In this document: positions 41,446-49,230 of the stretch, piece after piece
Layout of the letters: every line of letters begins with the position of its first letter
Position numbering within the stretch: position 1 is the stretch's first letter
DNA from: Paenibacillus mesophilus
GTDB lineage: Bacteria > Bacillota > Bacilli > Paenibacillales > NBRC-103111
Assembly: GCF_005938385.1 (NCBI RefSeq)
Contig: NZ_VCRA01000005.1
Span: 1-64,000, forward strand
Length of the DNA: 64,000 bases
Direction of reading: 5' to 3'
The notes under the pieces: generated by a model
Databases searched by the model: none
Told to the model about the DNA's origin: nothing
Seen by the model: the letters and a program-made list of their open reading frames with translations, nothing else
Translations under genes and position numbers: made by a program

Positions 41446-43908
41446 TCATGCGTGCTTATTTGTCTCATCCAACCATTCATCAAGCTCGGAAGCTAATCGT
41501 GACAGTTCCATTTGCACTTCCACTTCCGAACGGAGAGAAACAAGACGATTCAACATATTTTTTGCCGCAGCGATCTTTTTGATTTTGGGGTTGCGGTAAA
41601 CGAGCGGCTTGACGGCATGATTCAATTCGTCTACGAATACTTTCCATCCCGGCTCGTCGTTCAGCTTTAGCTTGTGTATGGACGACCGGGAGGCAGGCAT
41701 TCCCTGTTTCGACCAATCAACCTGGAATTCGCTTTCCGGGTTAAGGACAATATCCTTGATGAACTTCCAGGCCAGTTGCTGCTGCTTGGAAGCGGCGACG
41801 ATGGACAGAGCAGCCTCGATCCAGACCGTATTGGCCCGAACTCCGCTCGCCAGGCGGGGCAGCGGAGCGACTCCGACCCTTTCTTTCAACTCCGGGTTAC
41901 GGGCAAGAAACAAATAGTTTCCGATTACTCCGACGCCCATTCCCACATGGCCGGAGGAAATTTCTCTAATAATTGCATCTGTCCCATTGTGCACCTTTTT
42001 GACGACATCTTGGCCGTTCTTCAGCAACAAGGCGAACACTTCGATGACAGGCCGGCTATCCAAGTATCCGGTAAAGTGGCTATTGTCAGGTGATAGCATG
42101 CTCCCGCCGTTGCTTTGTGCAAGGGATTCAAATAACCCTGGGATGATCGGAATTGCACTGCCGTAAATCTCCTTCCCCCGGGCCGTGTTGGTCTCTTTCA
42201 AATGGGCCGACATGGCGAAAAATTGTTCCCATGTCCAATCCTCCGTCGGCTCGGACAGATTTGCCCTGTTGAACCAATCTCTGTTGTAGAATACGGCCAG
42301 CGGTTGAGGAGACATCGGGATCCCTGTTAATTGTCCGTTCTCTGTCACCATATCGGTTAGCGGTTTGTATAAGTCGTCGGGAATTGTTCCATCTTCCTTG
42401 TAAAAGTGAAGCAGATCGGCAAACAGACCCTGTCTGCTGAAAAAGGAATCGTAAGGCCAAAAGACGAGGTCTACAGCTTTGGCGCCGCTTATTCGTTCCC
42501 GAAATTTGGCCCCCTGGAAATCGGGTATTGGCATTGTGGCAATATTAACCTCGATTCCAGGATTGGCGGATTTGAAATTTTCTGCACATTCGACGAACGT
42601 GGATATTCTGTACCTGAGTGAGCCGTCGTCATTGTTGGGTATAAGAATCGTCAAAGACCGTTCTTTCGAACTTGGCTGTTTCGAGGTTATTACGGCTCCT
42701 GACGAATCACACGCATCATCATCCATATACTGTTCCATCAAGAACCGCTTCCACTCGGCCTCAAACTGGCTAAGTGTGCGCTCAAAGATGGATTCGAGGT
42801 TGCCCACATCTCGAAGCAGGCGGTGGAGGGCGTCCCAGCTATATCGGGTTACGATATAATCAATCAGGGTGTAGCATAAATCGATGCCTCCAATCTCTAA
42901 AAACTTAAGCCAGTCCGCTACCCGCAAGTAGGTAATCGAAGGCAGTTCACGTTGTCGGTACCTGGTAATTATCCGACTTCGTACTTGTTCGCGGGGCCAT
43001 TCTTGCCCGACATACCCTCCTATCCCATATACGAGAAAAAACGGTATTTGCGGACTCAATTGCTTGGTTAACGCCATACTATACAGAGACAAAGATTGCC
43101 GGACGATATCGTGATAATCAACTCCCGGATTTAAAGGTGAAATGATCTTCACAACGTTCAACTTACCGAAGTTTCCGGTGCTGGTTTTTTTAGAGGGATG
43201 CCCTTCGGGAAGCATAGGAAGCATCGACTCTCGATCGGGATAAATCTCATACGCTATTTTTGTGTGCGGGGTGAAATTCAAAGCTGATGTAATACGCTGG
43301 AAATTTTTGCGTAAAATAGCCGTGAAATCGTCGGTCACCCTCTGGAATTCCGGACCGCTTTGCCTTGTTTCCAGCATATTGACCATATTAATATACTGCT
43401 TGGGGTTGAAGGGCGCTGCGATGTGCCAGCTTTCCAAGTCATTTCTCATTTTTCCGAGGCAGCGGTACATCCTGTTTTTGATCGCGCTTTCATTCAATTT
43501 CAACAGCTTGGCGATGTCGCGGAAGGAGTAATCGGCAATATAACGCAAGGTGAGTATTTCCCGGTCGAGCTGATCCAGTTTATTGAAGGAAGTACCGAGA
43601 TCAATTTTGAAATCCACCTCCTTCGTGAAGTCGGACGTTATAAACCGCGAAAAGTTAGTCTCATGACCTACCGGCAGCTCTTTGGTGTGATACGCTCTAC
43701 TTGCTTCGTTCATCATGATGTTGGAGGCAATGGAATACAGCCAAGTGTACAAACTCGACTTGTTCTGAAACGAGTTCAGCGACTGATTGGCCTTGAGAAA
43801 CACCTGTTGCGTCAAATCCTCCGCTTGATCGATTCCGGCTTTGTAGGCGATATACCGCTTGATGCGATCGTAATGCTCCATTAGCAGCTCATTATCGTGC
43901 CAATTCAC
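41446..43908 (-). CDS. ECF sigma factor fused to a pseudo-peptidase and a solute-binding domain
   Basis: About 820 aa from GTG at 43908 (GGAGGTG nine bases upstream; another GTG at 43920 overlaps that site). Residues 8-75 are sigma region 2 (DQAEDLTQQVFLKANQSL, YTWLYSIASNIMMNEA). Residues 105-160 are region 4 (LDQLDREILTLRYIADYSF, DIAKLLKLNESAIKNRMYRC). Residues 165-395 resemble the gluzincin MA domain (DLCYTLIDYIVTRYSWDALH, QFEAEWKRFL) but have HDIVRQ where HExxH is expected and YGIGGY in place of the Glu motif, so it is probably inactive. Residues 418-820 are a family 1 solute-binding domain (LVFWPYDSFFSRQGLF, PLAVFYNRDWF, EDWTWEQFFA). There is no signal peptide or membrane helix, so the binding domain should be cytoplasmic. 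I infer a one-protein sensor that changes promoter choice when a sugar binds. Confidence 0.85.
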   Translation of the reverse strand: MNWHDNELLMEHYDRIKRYIAYKAGIDQAEDLTQQVFLKANQSLNSFQNKSSLYTWLYSIASNIMMNEASRAYHTKELPVGHETNFSRFITSDFTKEVDFKIDLGTSFNKLDQLDREILTLRYIADYSFRDIAKLLKLNESAIKNRMYRCLGKMRNDLESWHIAAPFNPKQYINMVNMLETRQSGPEFQRVTDDFTAILRKNFQRITSALNFTPHTKIAYEIYPDRESMLPMLPEGHPSKKTSTGNFGKLNVVKIISPLNPGVDYHDIVRQSLSLYSMALTKQLSPQIPFFLVYGIGGYVGQEWPREQVRSRIITRYRQRELPSITYLRVADWLKFLEIGGIDLCYTLIDYIVTRYSWDALHRLLRDVGNLESIFERTLSQFEAEWKRFLMEQYMDDDACDSSGAVITSKQPSSKERSLTILIPNNDDGSLRYRISTFVECAENFKSANPGIEVNIATMPIPDFQGAKFRERISGAKAVDLVFWPYDSFFSRQGLFADLLHFYKEDGTIPDDLYKPLTDMVTENGQLTGIPMSPQPLAVFYNRDWFNRANLSEPTEDWTWEQFFAMSAHLKETNTARGKEIYGSAIPIIPGLFESLAQSNGGSMLSPDNSHFTGYLDSRPVIEVFALLLKNGQDVVKKVHNGTDAIIREISSGHVGMGVGVIGNYLFLARNPELKERVGVAPLPRLASGVRANTVWIEAALSIVAASKQQQLAWKFIKDIVLNPESEFQVDWSKQGMPASRSSIHKLKLNDEPGWKVFVDELNHAVKPLVYRNPKIKKIAAAKNMLNRLVSLRSEVEVQMELSRLASELDEWLDETNKHA

Positions 43909-44033
43909 GGATCGGTGCACCTCCCAGTTATGTTAGACAGATCAGGATGGAAAAAAAACACAAGTTTAATTAAAATTTTTCTCTACACTGGACGAAACGG
44001 GGGCTTATTTTAAATTTGAATTACGAATGCAAC

Positions 44034-44070
44034 GAACAGGAACAGCTCGCCGCGGTGCCTGCTCCTGTTC
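44034..44070 (-). terminator. Hairpin after the 57-aa gene
   Basis: GAACAGGA (44034-44041) pairs with TCCTGTTC (44063-44070) with an inner CAG/CTG. It begins at the stop codon of the small gene on the minus strand; TTGCATTC follows. Confidence 0.55.
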
Positions 44071-44243
44071 TATTCATTACCTTCGTCGGCCACTTCCTTA
44101 AAAGCTGGAAACTGCTTACTAATTGTTCCATAATAAAACCCGGAGTAAATATGTGTATAACGGATTATGGCTTCTACTTTTTGATCGAGAACTGTTATTT
44201 GTGGTTTTACAATCTCTTTAACTTTCTTTTTAGAAAAGAACAT
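44070..44243 (-). CDS. Small protein, 57 aa, function unknown
   Basis: An ATG at 44243 with GGAGG about ten bases upstream opens MFFSKKKVKEIVKPQITVLD and continues through EAIIRYTHIYSGFYYGTISK to a TAG at 44070-44072. It is basic at the N-terminus and acidic at the C-terminus, with no signal or membrane helix. Strong initiation signals and a terminator at its end support a real gene. No family is recognised. It lies about 160 bases upstream of the sigma-fusion gene on the same strand. Confidence 0.6.
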   Translation of the reverse strand: MFFSKKKVKEIVKPQITVLDQKVEAIIRYTHIYSGFYYGTISKQFPAFKEVADEGNE

Positions 44244-44555
44244 GTACTTCGTTCCTCCACTTCTGCCCTCATTCGATATATCAATATATAAGAATTATAA
44301 TCAATATGTGGTAAATCTATATAGCAGACGTCGTGAAGCGTAGTTATTTAGCAAATTCCATCAATTACTCGAAACTACGTATCAGCGCCAAATTATTAAT
44401 ACTTTTGGAACTAATCTACCCTTAAGTTAAGAAAGGCAGCCGATCGTAAAAATTCGGCTGCCTACATATGTCTTTCTTGAGCTATCGCTCCCGTTAGCGT
44501 TATGACGGGACGCCTTTCAAGACCTACGCCCAACTCCGGCCGGACTTTGACAGCT
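44244..44555. other. Gap containing repeat copy E
   Basis: AT-rich sequence with the repeat at 44434-44510; no other feature supported. Confidence 0.4.
44434..44510. repeat. Dispersed intergenic repeat, copy E
   Basis: Perfect 10-bp hairpin AGGCAGCCGA (44434-44443) / TCGGCTGCCT (44454-44463), then the box GAGCTATCGCTCCCGTTAGC (44479-44498). It lies 3' of the DUF3995-like gene. Confidence 0.65.
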
Positions 44556-45020
44556 TCATCCTGCTCTCGCCATCCGGCCGGCAACGAAATAAAACAGCCC
44601 GCCCACCATCCAGAACGGTTCCCAGAAGAAGAGGCGCCACCATGCGGAATAAGGGTCGATCGGCAAACCTAGCACTCGGACCATCGCGAGCAGCACCACC
44701 ACGAAGTTAACTAGCCCATAGAGGAAAAGAAATATTCCACCCATCGTGGCTGCGAAGCGGAACGCTGTTCGGACAAGCCTGCTGTTCCAGCGGATCGTCA
44801 GAGCGAGCAATATGAGGGCCCCAGCAACCTTTACCGCCCCCGTCAACCATACTACGATAATAAAGCCTTCGTCGCGCAAGACGGCTCGCCTCGAAATTTC
44901 CGGTCCGAGCGTGTCAACCCCGAGCGTGCCGCCACCCGCCCAATAAAAGCTCATACAAGCGAACAGCAAAGACCAGACGACCCCGCAAGTAATCGGCCAT
45001 CGTTTTCGTCGAACGGGCAT
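44556..45020 (-). CDS. Membrane protein, DUF3995-like
   Basis: About 154 aa from MPVRRKRWPITCG at 45020, with AAAGGCGGTG upstream. Four hydrophobic helices. Helix 1 runs into FYWAGGGTLGVDTLG, the signature of the DUF3995 family (small four-helix proteins of unknown function). A conserved DPYSAWWRLFFWEPFW segment precedes the last helix. No operon partner is evident. Confidence 0.75.
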   Translation of the reverse strand: MPVRRKRWPITCGVVWSLLFACMSFYWAGGGTLGVDTLGPEISRRAVLRDEGFIIVVWLTGAVKVAGALILLALTIRWNSRLVRTAFRFAATMGGIFLFLYGLVNFVVVLLAMVRVLGLPIDPYSAWWRLFFWEPFWMVGGLFYFVAGRMARAG

Positions 45021-45209
45021 GTCGGCACCGCCTTTCGTGGATGCTCCTGACTTTCGTACTGCGAAGTCGTGTTTTTCCTTGCTTCGGACCATTCATCATC
45101 AACAATGTTGTAAATTATGTTATCATGAATGAAGCCGCTACAATACTCCCGTTCATGCGAGGCCATAGTTAATCCATTTGTCGTATCAACAATATACTCA
45201 TACAAATTG

Positions 45210-46034
45210 CTACAAAGCAGTTCCTTCCTTAGATATGTCTTCTGGAAGCTCATACCTGACCTCGGAATAGTTGTATATCAGTGGTTCCTGTTTGATTTCA
45301 TTCCCTGTCTTTTTGTCAATGACGCTTCTCCAAATCTCATTTTGCCGATAGTTTTTCCCTCCCGTTTTCAGAAAGGCATGATTTTTTTCAAATACATGAT
45401 AGGAATAGGGCCATTCTTCTTCGAGATGTACGGATCCTTTGAGATGCTCGTCAGTCAGCCAAACCTTGAACTGGATCGCTTGATCGGTCTGGTTGTGAAA
45501 CCGGAGATCGATATAATTGTAAAAAACGCTCGCCCCACTGCCAAACGGCAATGCGCGCTGATCGTCTGGGAAAGGGTCGAAGCTATGGTGGTGCCTTTCC
45601 CGTATGGTAAGAGGTGTATGAAGAGCGAGCCAAAACAAGAGATTTGCCAGCTGGCATATGCCGCCTCCGACACCGGTTTTGACGTCGCCTTGAGCTAGGA
45701 GAAGGCCTTCGATATACCCTTTATCCGCAGTCGTTTTTCCGACCATTTTCCAAAAAGAGAAGGTCTCACCTGGACGAATGATGATCCCGTCTACTTGACG
45801 AATGCTTATCCGTAAATTCGTAATCTTATTCTCCTGAAGAATGGGATCGGTGGAGCCCAATTTTCTACGCAGTAGGGATTGATGCTTTTTGCAGGTATAC
45901 GGCAGCTTTTCTTCCGTCCTTACTTTTGCAAACCTTGTGAAGGAAAATGCATTTTGAAGATGCCGCTTTAAAACTAGTTGGGCAACACGCACTTCGTACA
46001 AAAAAGGGAAACGACTCAGTAGTCTTTGTCTCAA
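45210..46034 (-). CDS. VanW family protein
   Basis: A 274-aa protein from a TTG start at 46034 with AAGGTGAG six bases upstream. The VanW core is complete: GIIIRPGETFSFWKMVGKTT, GVGGGICQLANLLFWLALHT, RHHHSFDPFPDDQRALPFGS and SVFYNYIDLRFHNQT. There is no signal peptide. VanW occurs in VanB-type glycopeptide-resistance clusters but most chromosomal members are not linked to resistance and their function is unknown. No van ligase genes are present here. Confidence 0.9.
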   Translation of the reverse strand: MRQRLLSRFPFLYEVRVAQLVLKRHLQNAFSFTRFAKVRTEEKLPYTCKKHQSLLRRKLGSTDPILQENKITNLRISIRQVDGIIIRPGETFSFWKMVGKTTADKGYIEGLLLAQGDVKTGVGGGICQLANLLFWLALHTPLTIRERHHHSFDPFPDDQRALPFGSGASVFYNYIDLRFHNQTDQAIQFKVWLTDEHLKGSVHLEEEWPYSYHVFEKNHAFLKTGGKNYRQNEIWRSVIDKKTGNEIKQEPLIYNYSEVRYELPEDISKEGTAL

Positions 46035-46261
46035 AATATACTCACCTTTCCTTAGCCAAACCGGCCTGCTTGTTTAACAATTGCAAGTCCTCATTGCCGC
46101 AGCGCCCCAAGCTTAATCTCCAGGAATTAGTTCGTCGGCGTGGTATTCCGTAAACTCTGGCGGTACCTCTTTGGATACAAGTCTGTCCCCTTTCAAAGCC
46201 TTCACGTCATCAATTGCTTTTACAATATAATTCCACTTTTAGTTGCAATATCCTGTCTGTG

Positions 46262-46340
46262 AAGTGAACAAAGGCAGCCAATCATTTGGCCGGCTGCCGT
46301 CGAGTTGTTTTTGTTCTGCTATCGTTCCTCAATAGCGTAT
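46262..46340. repeat. Dispersed intergenic repeat, copy F
   Basis: AAGTGAACAAAGGCAGCC, the hairpin GGCAGCC (46273-46279) / GGCTGCC (46292-46298), then CTGCTATCGTTCCTCAATAG. It is close to copy A in its first 20 bases. The remainder of 46035-46382 shows nothing else. Confidence 0.6.
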
Positions 46341-46382
46341 CCTTACATTTGTCGGCAATTTCGGACTGAGGCGATTGGGTTC

Positions 46383-46814
46383 TTAGCCAGTTTCCTCTCC
46401 TCCATTTGAATGCTGGAAAGTAAACGTGCATCTTAACTTGCCGTTTACAGAAGAACATCTGACAAATACAAGATCTACACCTAAAATTTTCGATATGGCT
46501 TCAATCTTTCTTTCGATGATTTGTCTTTTACGGGCTATGACTTGCTGACACGTAAGTGTTTTTCCCTTTATTTTTTTCAAAAGTATCCCTTCCTTTTTTA
46601 ACCGGGCTGTGGTCCGAAGCCTCCCGCTCGCGCTTTTCGCACCTACAAGCGTACTTAATAACATTAATCGTCTGTTTATTTGTTGCTTTATTCCAGTGAT
46701 AAGTCTTTGACAGCGGAGCACGTCACTGTTTGAACATGCGCACGCTATCCTCATATGCGTTGGACGAGTGAATGGATTTCGACGTAACTGACCCTGCTTA
46801 CATGAACATGTCAT
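46383..46814 (-). CDS. Hypothetical basic, cysteine-containing protein
   Basis: A 143-aa frame from ATG at 46814, with AAGGT near the start and GGAGG further upstream. It is very basic, with Cys in the first 35 residues (TCSCKQG, IACACSNSD). Residues 85-115 look like a helix (VIARKRQIIERKIEAISKIL), and the end reads VFVRCSSVNGKLRCTFTFQH. No family is recognised. It lies 65 bases after the 221-aa unknown gene on the same strand, so the two may be an operon. Confidence 0.45.
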   Translation of the reverse strand: MTCSCKQGQLRRNPFTRPTHMRIACACSNSDVLRCQRLITGIKQQINRRLMLLSTLVGAKSASGRLRTTARLKKEGILLKKIKGKTLTCQQVIARKRQIIERKIEAISKILGVDLVFVRCSSVNGKLRCTFTFQHSNGGEETG

Positions 46815-46879
46815 ACCTTGTTGCTCCCTCCAACTAAAAAAACGTTTTCCGATTTGGAAACCGTTATCTGGAGACCTTA

Positions 46880-47545
46880 TTATTTACCAGGATGAATGCG
46901 AAGGACCGAGCTGATTTGGTTGAAGGCTACCGGAGTGTCCTCTTCAAACAAGCCTAACATTTTCGCCGTGTTGGGAGTTACTTGAATGAAAGGTTCCACA
47001 AAAATGTCTGTACCTGCTTGAAGCCGAACCCTTTTCGTTACAAGTCCGCGCTTCAATAGCAGCTGAGTCTTGAGAATTCCGAGTAACACTACGCCGATCG
47101 CCGAAACGTGTATTTCATTGTCCGTTATATGAGTGATGGTCCTGTCGCCATTCGTATTTATTTCAACGACTGTGCTTCCAATCCTTGTGGCAATCGAAGT
47201 ACGCGACACCGGTTTTCTAAAAAAAGAAATGCTTCGATCGACCGAGTCAAACCGCACATTGTAGCGCCTCTTATTGATCAAGCCTAGCGTTCGAGCAGTT
47301 GCTACACCCACATCAATTCGATTATCAATGCATTCAGAAGAATCACTGTTAGTTAAGGAAACCCTTACTTCCGCATTCCCTCGCCGCAGGACAACATTAC
47401 CATCGGGTACCGTAAATGTAGGCAATGGCGAGCCTCCGCAGCCCGCAACTAAGAATGCTTGATTTGCAAAATCAGGGACAACATTCACATCAAAAACAGC
47501 TCGCGAGATCATCTCTGTATGCTTCACACCTTTCATGCTAGCCAT
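46880..47545 (-). CDS. Hypothetical protein with an internal duplication
   Basis: About 221 aa; several in-frame ATGs near 47545 make the exact start uncertain because no strong ribosome binding site precedes them. Two segments share the same pattern: RIDVGVATARTLGLINKRRY then VRFDSVDRSISFF, and FIQVTPNTAKMLGLFEEDTP then AFNQISSVLRI. Both read as strand, TA--LGL helix, strand. The remainder is beta-rich with no signal peptide. I recognise no family; the duplication suggests a pseudo-symmetric beta-barrel. Confidence 0.5.
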   Translation of the reverse strand: MASMKGVKHTEMISRAVFDVNVVPDFANQAFLVAGCGGSPLPTFTVPDGNVVLRRGNAEVRVSLTNSDSSECIDNRIDVGVATARTLGLINKRRYNVRFDSVDRSISFFRKPVSRTSIATRIGSTVVEINTNGDRTITHITDNEIHVSAIGVVLLGILKTQLLLKRGLVTKRVRLQAGTDIFVEPFIQVTPNTAKMLGLFEEDTPVAFNQISSVLRIHPGK

Positions 47546-48204
47546 AATGGAACGGGTATTCCTATGCGATTTTGCACCTAGTACCCATTCATTATGGTAT
47601 GTGTCCCATGCGTTGCTGCGCTTAGATGATTGCCCTATCTCCGGATAAAATCCTCACTATATTCAGAGTAAATGATAAGAAGATTGTGACATTCCCGTTT
47701 ACCTTAGACGTTCCCAAGCACAAGCAGGTCCTTAAAATGAGTAACCGTCCTCATTCCTTTTGCTTATGACAAAGTATCGGTTAAAACAGCCTCATTCCTA
47801 AGAAAAAGAAGGGCCCCCTTAGCGCGGTTGGATTCCGCCCAAGATCAGCCCTTTTGTCTTTCGTTTGATTTTCCTACAACCTTCTATAGGTGCTCAGCAG
47901 GGATGGTCGACCCTGTCGTAGTGCCCGCATCCCCTGTCATCTGATTATTTTACAACTGATTGGCCTTACTGATGAGCCCCTTAACTTGTGCTTACACGCT
48001 CTACCAACTGAGTGAATCCTATAATGTAATTATTGCATTTAAACAGTCTAACAAGCTTGCGATTGGCTCGTCTATCCGTGTTCTTGTTACATAATGAGGA
48101 ATTTCAAGGGTAAACTGTATCTTGGATAACGGCGGATACTGTAACAATAACCTAGAGAGTGCTGTTATCAGTTGCGGCTGACCAAGCTATAAAGAAGATA
48201 TAAA
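47546..48204. other. 659-bp gap with a hairpin and no supported gene
   Basis: A terminator-like structure lies at 47809-47855. Near 48003-48018 a 15-base match to a tRNA D-arm (CTCAGTTGGTAGAGC on the minus strand) occurs, but no cloverleaf can be formed around it. Nothing else is supported. Confidence 0.35.
47809..47855. terminator. Terminator-like hairpin
   Basis: AAGGGC (47809-47814) pairs with GCCCTT (47848-47853) around an inner GCGG/CCGC hairpin; TTTGTCTTTC follows on the plus strand and a T-rich run on the minus. Confidence 0.4.
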
Positions 48205-49119
48205 ATGAAAAAAATTGCTCTATATTTTGTGCTGATTGCGGTCGTTTTCGCGTTTCCGATGATCAGGCCAGTTGATAACATCTTCGCGGAAGAGCAAGGC
48301 ACCGACAAACAACCCGACTGGAGAATACTCGAACATATTTTCGGTCGCAAAGGTACGGTGCAAGACAACATGTTCAAAGTTACGTTTCCACGATCCGATT
48401 TAAAAGTAAAAATCGGCGAGGTCATGGTCGAACCGGGTCTTGCTCTTACGGGTTGGCTCGCTTTTAAGCCATTTGGAAACGAAACGATGATGATGGGTGA
48501 TCTTGTTCTACTTGATACGGAAGTGCCTGCGGTTGTCTCAAAATTAAGCAGCAGCGGAATTAACATCACAGGTTTGCATAATCACCTTATTAACGAAATG
48601 CCAAGCGTTATGTATTTGCATGTTTCAGGACGCGGTGATCCAACGAAGCTTGCCGAGAACGCAAAGGCTGCTCTTGCTCAGACGGGCACTCCACTTACTC
48701 CGCCTTCTGGCCCCCCACAGCCTTCCGCTTTCGATTGGTCGAAAGTTGAAGACATTATAGGGCAGAAAGGTAAACGTAGCGGAAGTCTTCTGCAGTTCAA
48801 CATTTCGCGCACGGAAAACATAACGGAAAATAATATGGTAATTCCTCCGTTCATGGGAGTAGCTTCACCAATCAATTTTCAAGCAGTCGGAAAGAAGGCG
48901 GCGACTACGGGAGACTTCGTCCTTTTGGCGAATGAAGTAAACCCTGTGGTACAAGCTTTGACGGAACACGGTATAATCGTTACGGCAATCCACAATCACA
49001 TGTTGGACGAATCTCCGCGGCTGTTCTTCCTGCATTTCTGGGGATATGACGATCCTGAAAAATTGGCTCGGGGTTTGAAAGCGGCACTGGAAAAAACGAA
49101 TCATGTAAAAGAAAAATGA
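48205..49119 (+). CDS. DUF1259 (LppY/LpqO-type) secreted protein
   Basis: A 304-aa protein starting MKKIALYFVLIAVVFAFPM, an export signal of about 28 residues. Two DUF1259 units follow: LEHIFGRKGTVQDNMFKVTF to LHNHLINEMPSVMYLHVSG (about residues 45-145), and VEDIIGQKGKRSGSLLQFNI to IHNHMLDESPRLFFLHFWG (about 185-285). Each ends in the conserved HNH--(N/D)E-P--F/YLH motif and a GDP/DDP--LA helix. Function is unknown. A single-domain relative is at 61695-62108. Confidence 0.85.
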   Translation: MKKIALYFVLIAVVFAFPMIRPVDNIFAEEQGTDKQPDWRILEHIFGRKGTVQDNMFKVTFPRSDLKVKIGEVMVEPGLALTGWLAFKPFGNETMMMGDLVLLDTEVPAVVSKLSSSGINITGLHNHLINEMPSVMYLHVSGRGDPTKLAENAKAALAQTGTPLTPPSGPPQPSAFDWSKVEDIIGQKGKRSGSLLQFNISRTENITENNMVIPPFMGVASPINFQAVGKKAATTGDFVLLANEVNPVVQALTEHGIIVTAIHNHMLDESPRLFFLHFWGYDDPEKLARGLKAALEKTNHVKEK

Positions 49120-49144
49120 AAATAAATGTCAGCTCCGCGGGGCA

Positions 49145-49224
49145 GCCCACTAACGCAACGAAGCTGCCGGTCATCTCTGCGGCAGCTTCGTAATGAAATT
49201 GATTAAGCTCTCGTCTCCGTTTAG
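49145..49224. repeat. Dispersed intergenic repeat, copy G
   Basis: CACTAACGCAACG, a perfect 11-bp hairpin CGAAGCTGCCG (49159-49169) / CGGCAGCTTCG (49180-49190), then AAGCTCTCGTCTCCGTTTAG (49205-49224). It lies between the convergent ends of the DUF1259 and DUF4838 genes and can act as their shared terminator. Confidence 0.65.
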
Positions 49225-49230
49225 TTCATG

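Noticed and set aside
45210..46034. VanW as evidence of glycopeptide resistance
   Set aside because: No VanH/A/B/X genes accompany it, and VanW and VanZ homologues are common in chromosomes of these bacteria without resistance.
48003..48018. A 15-base match to a tRNA D-arm (CTCAGTTGGTAGAGC on the minus strand)
   Set aside because: No acceptor, anticodon or T arm can be formed around it; it is at most a fragment and may be chance.
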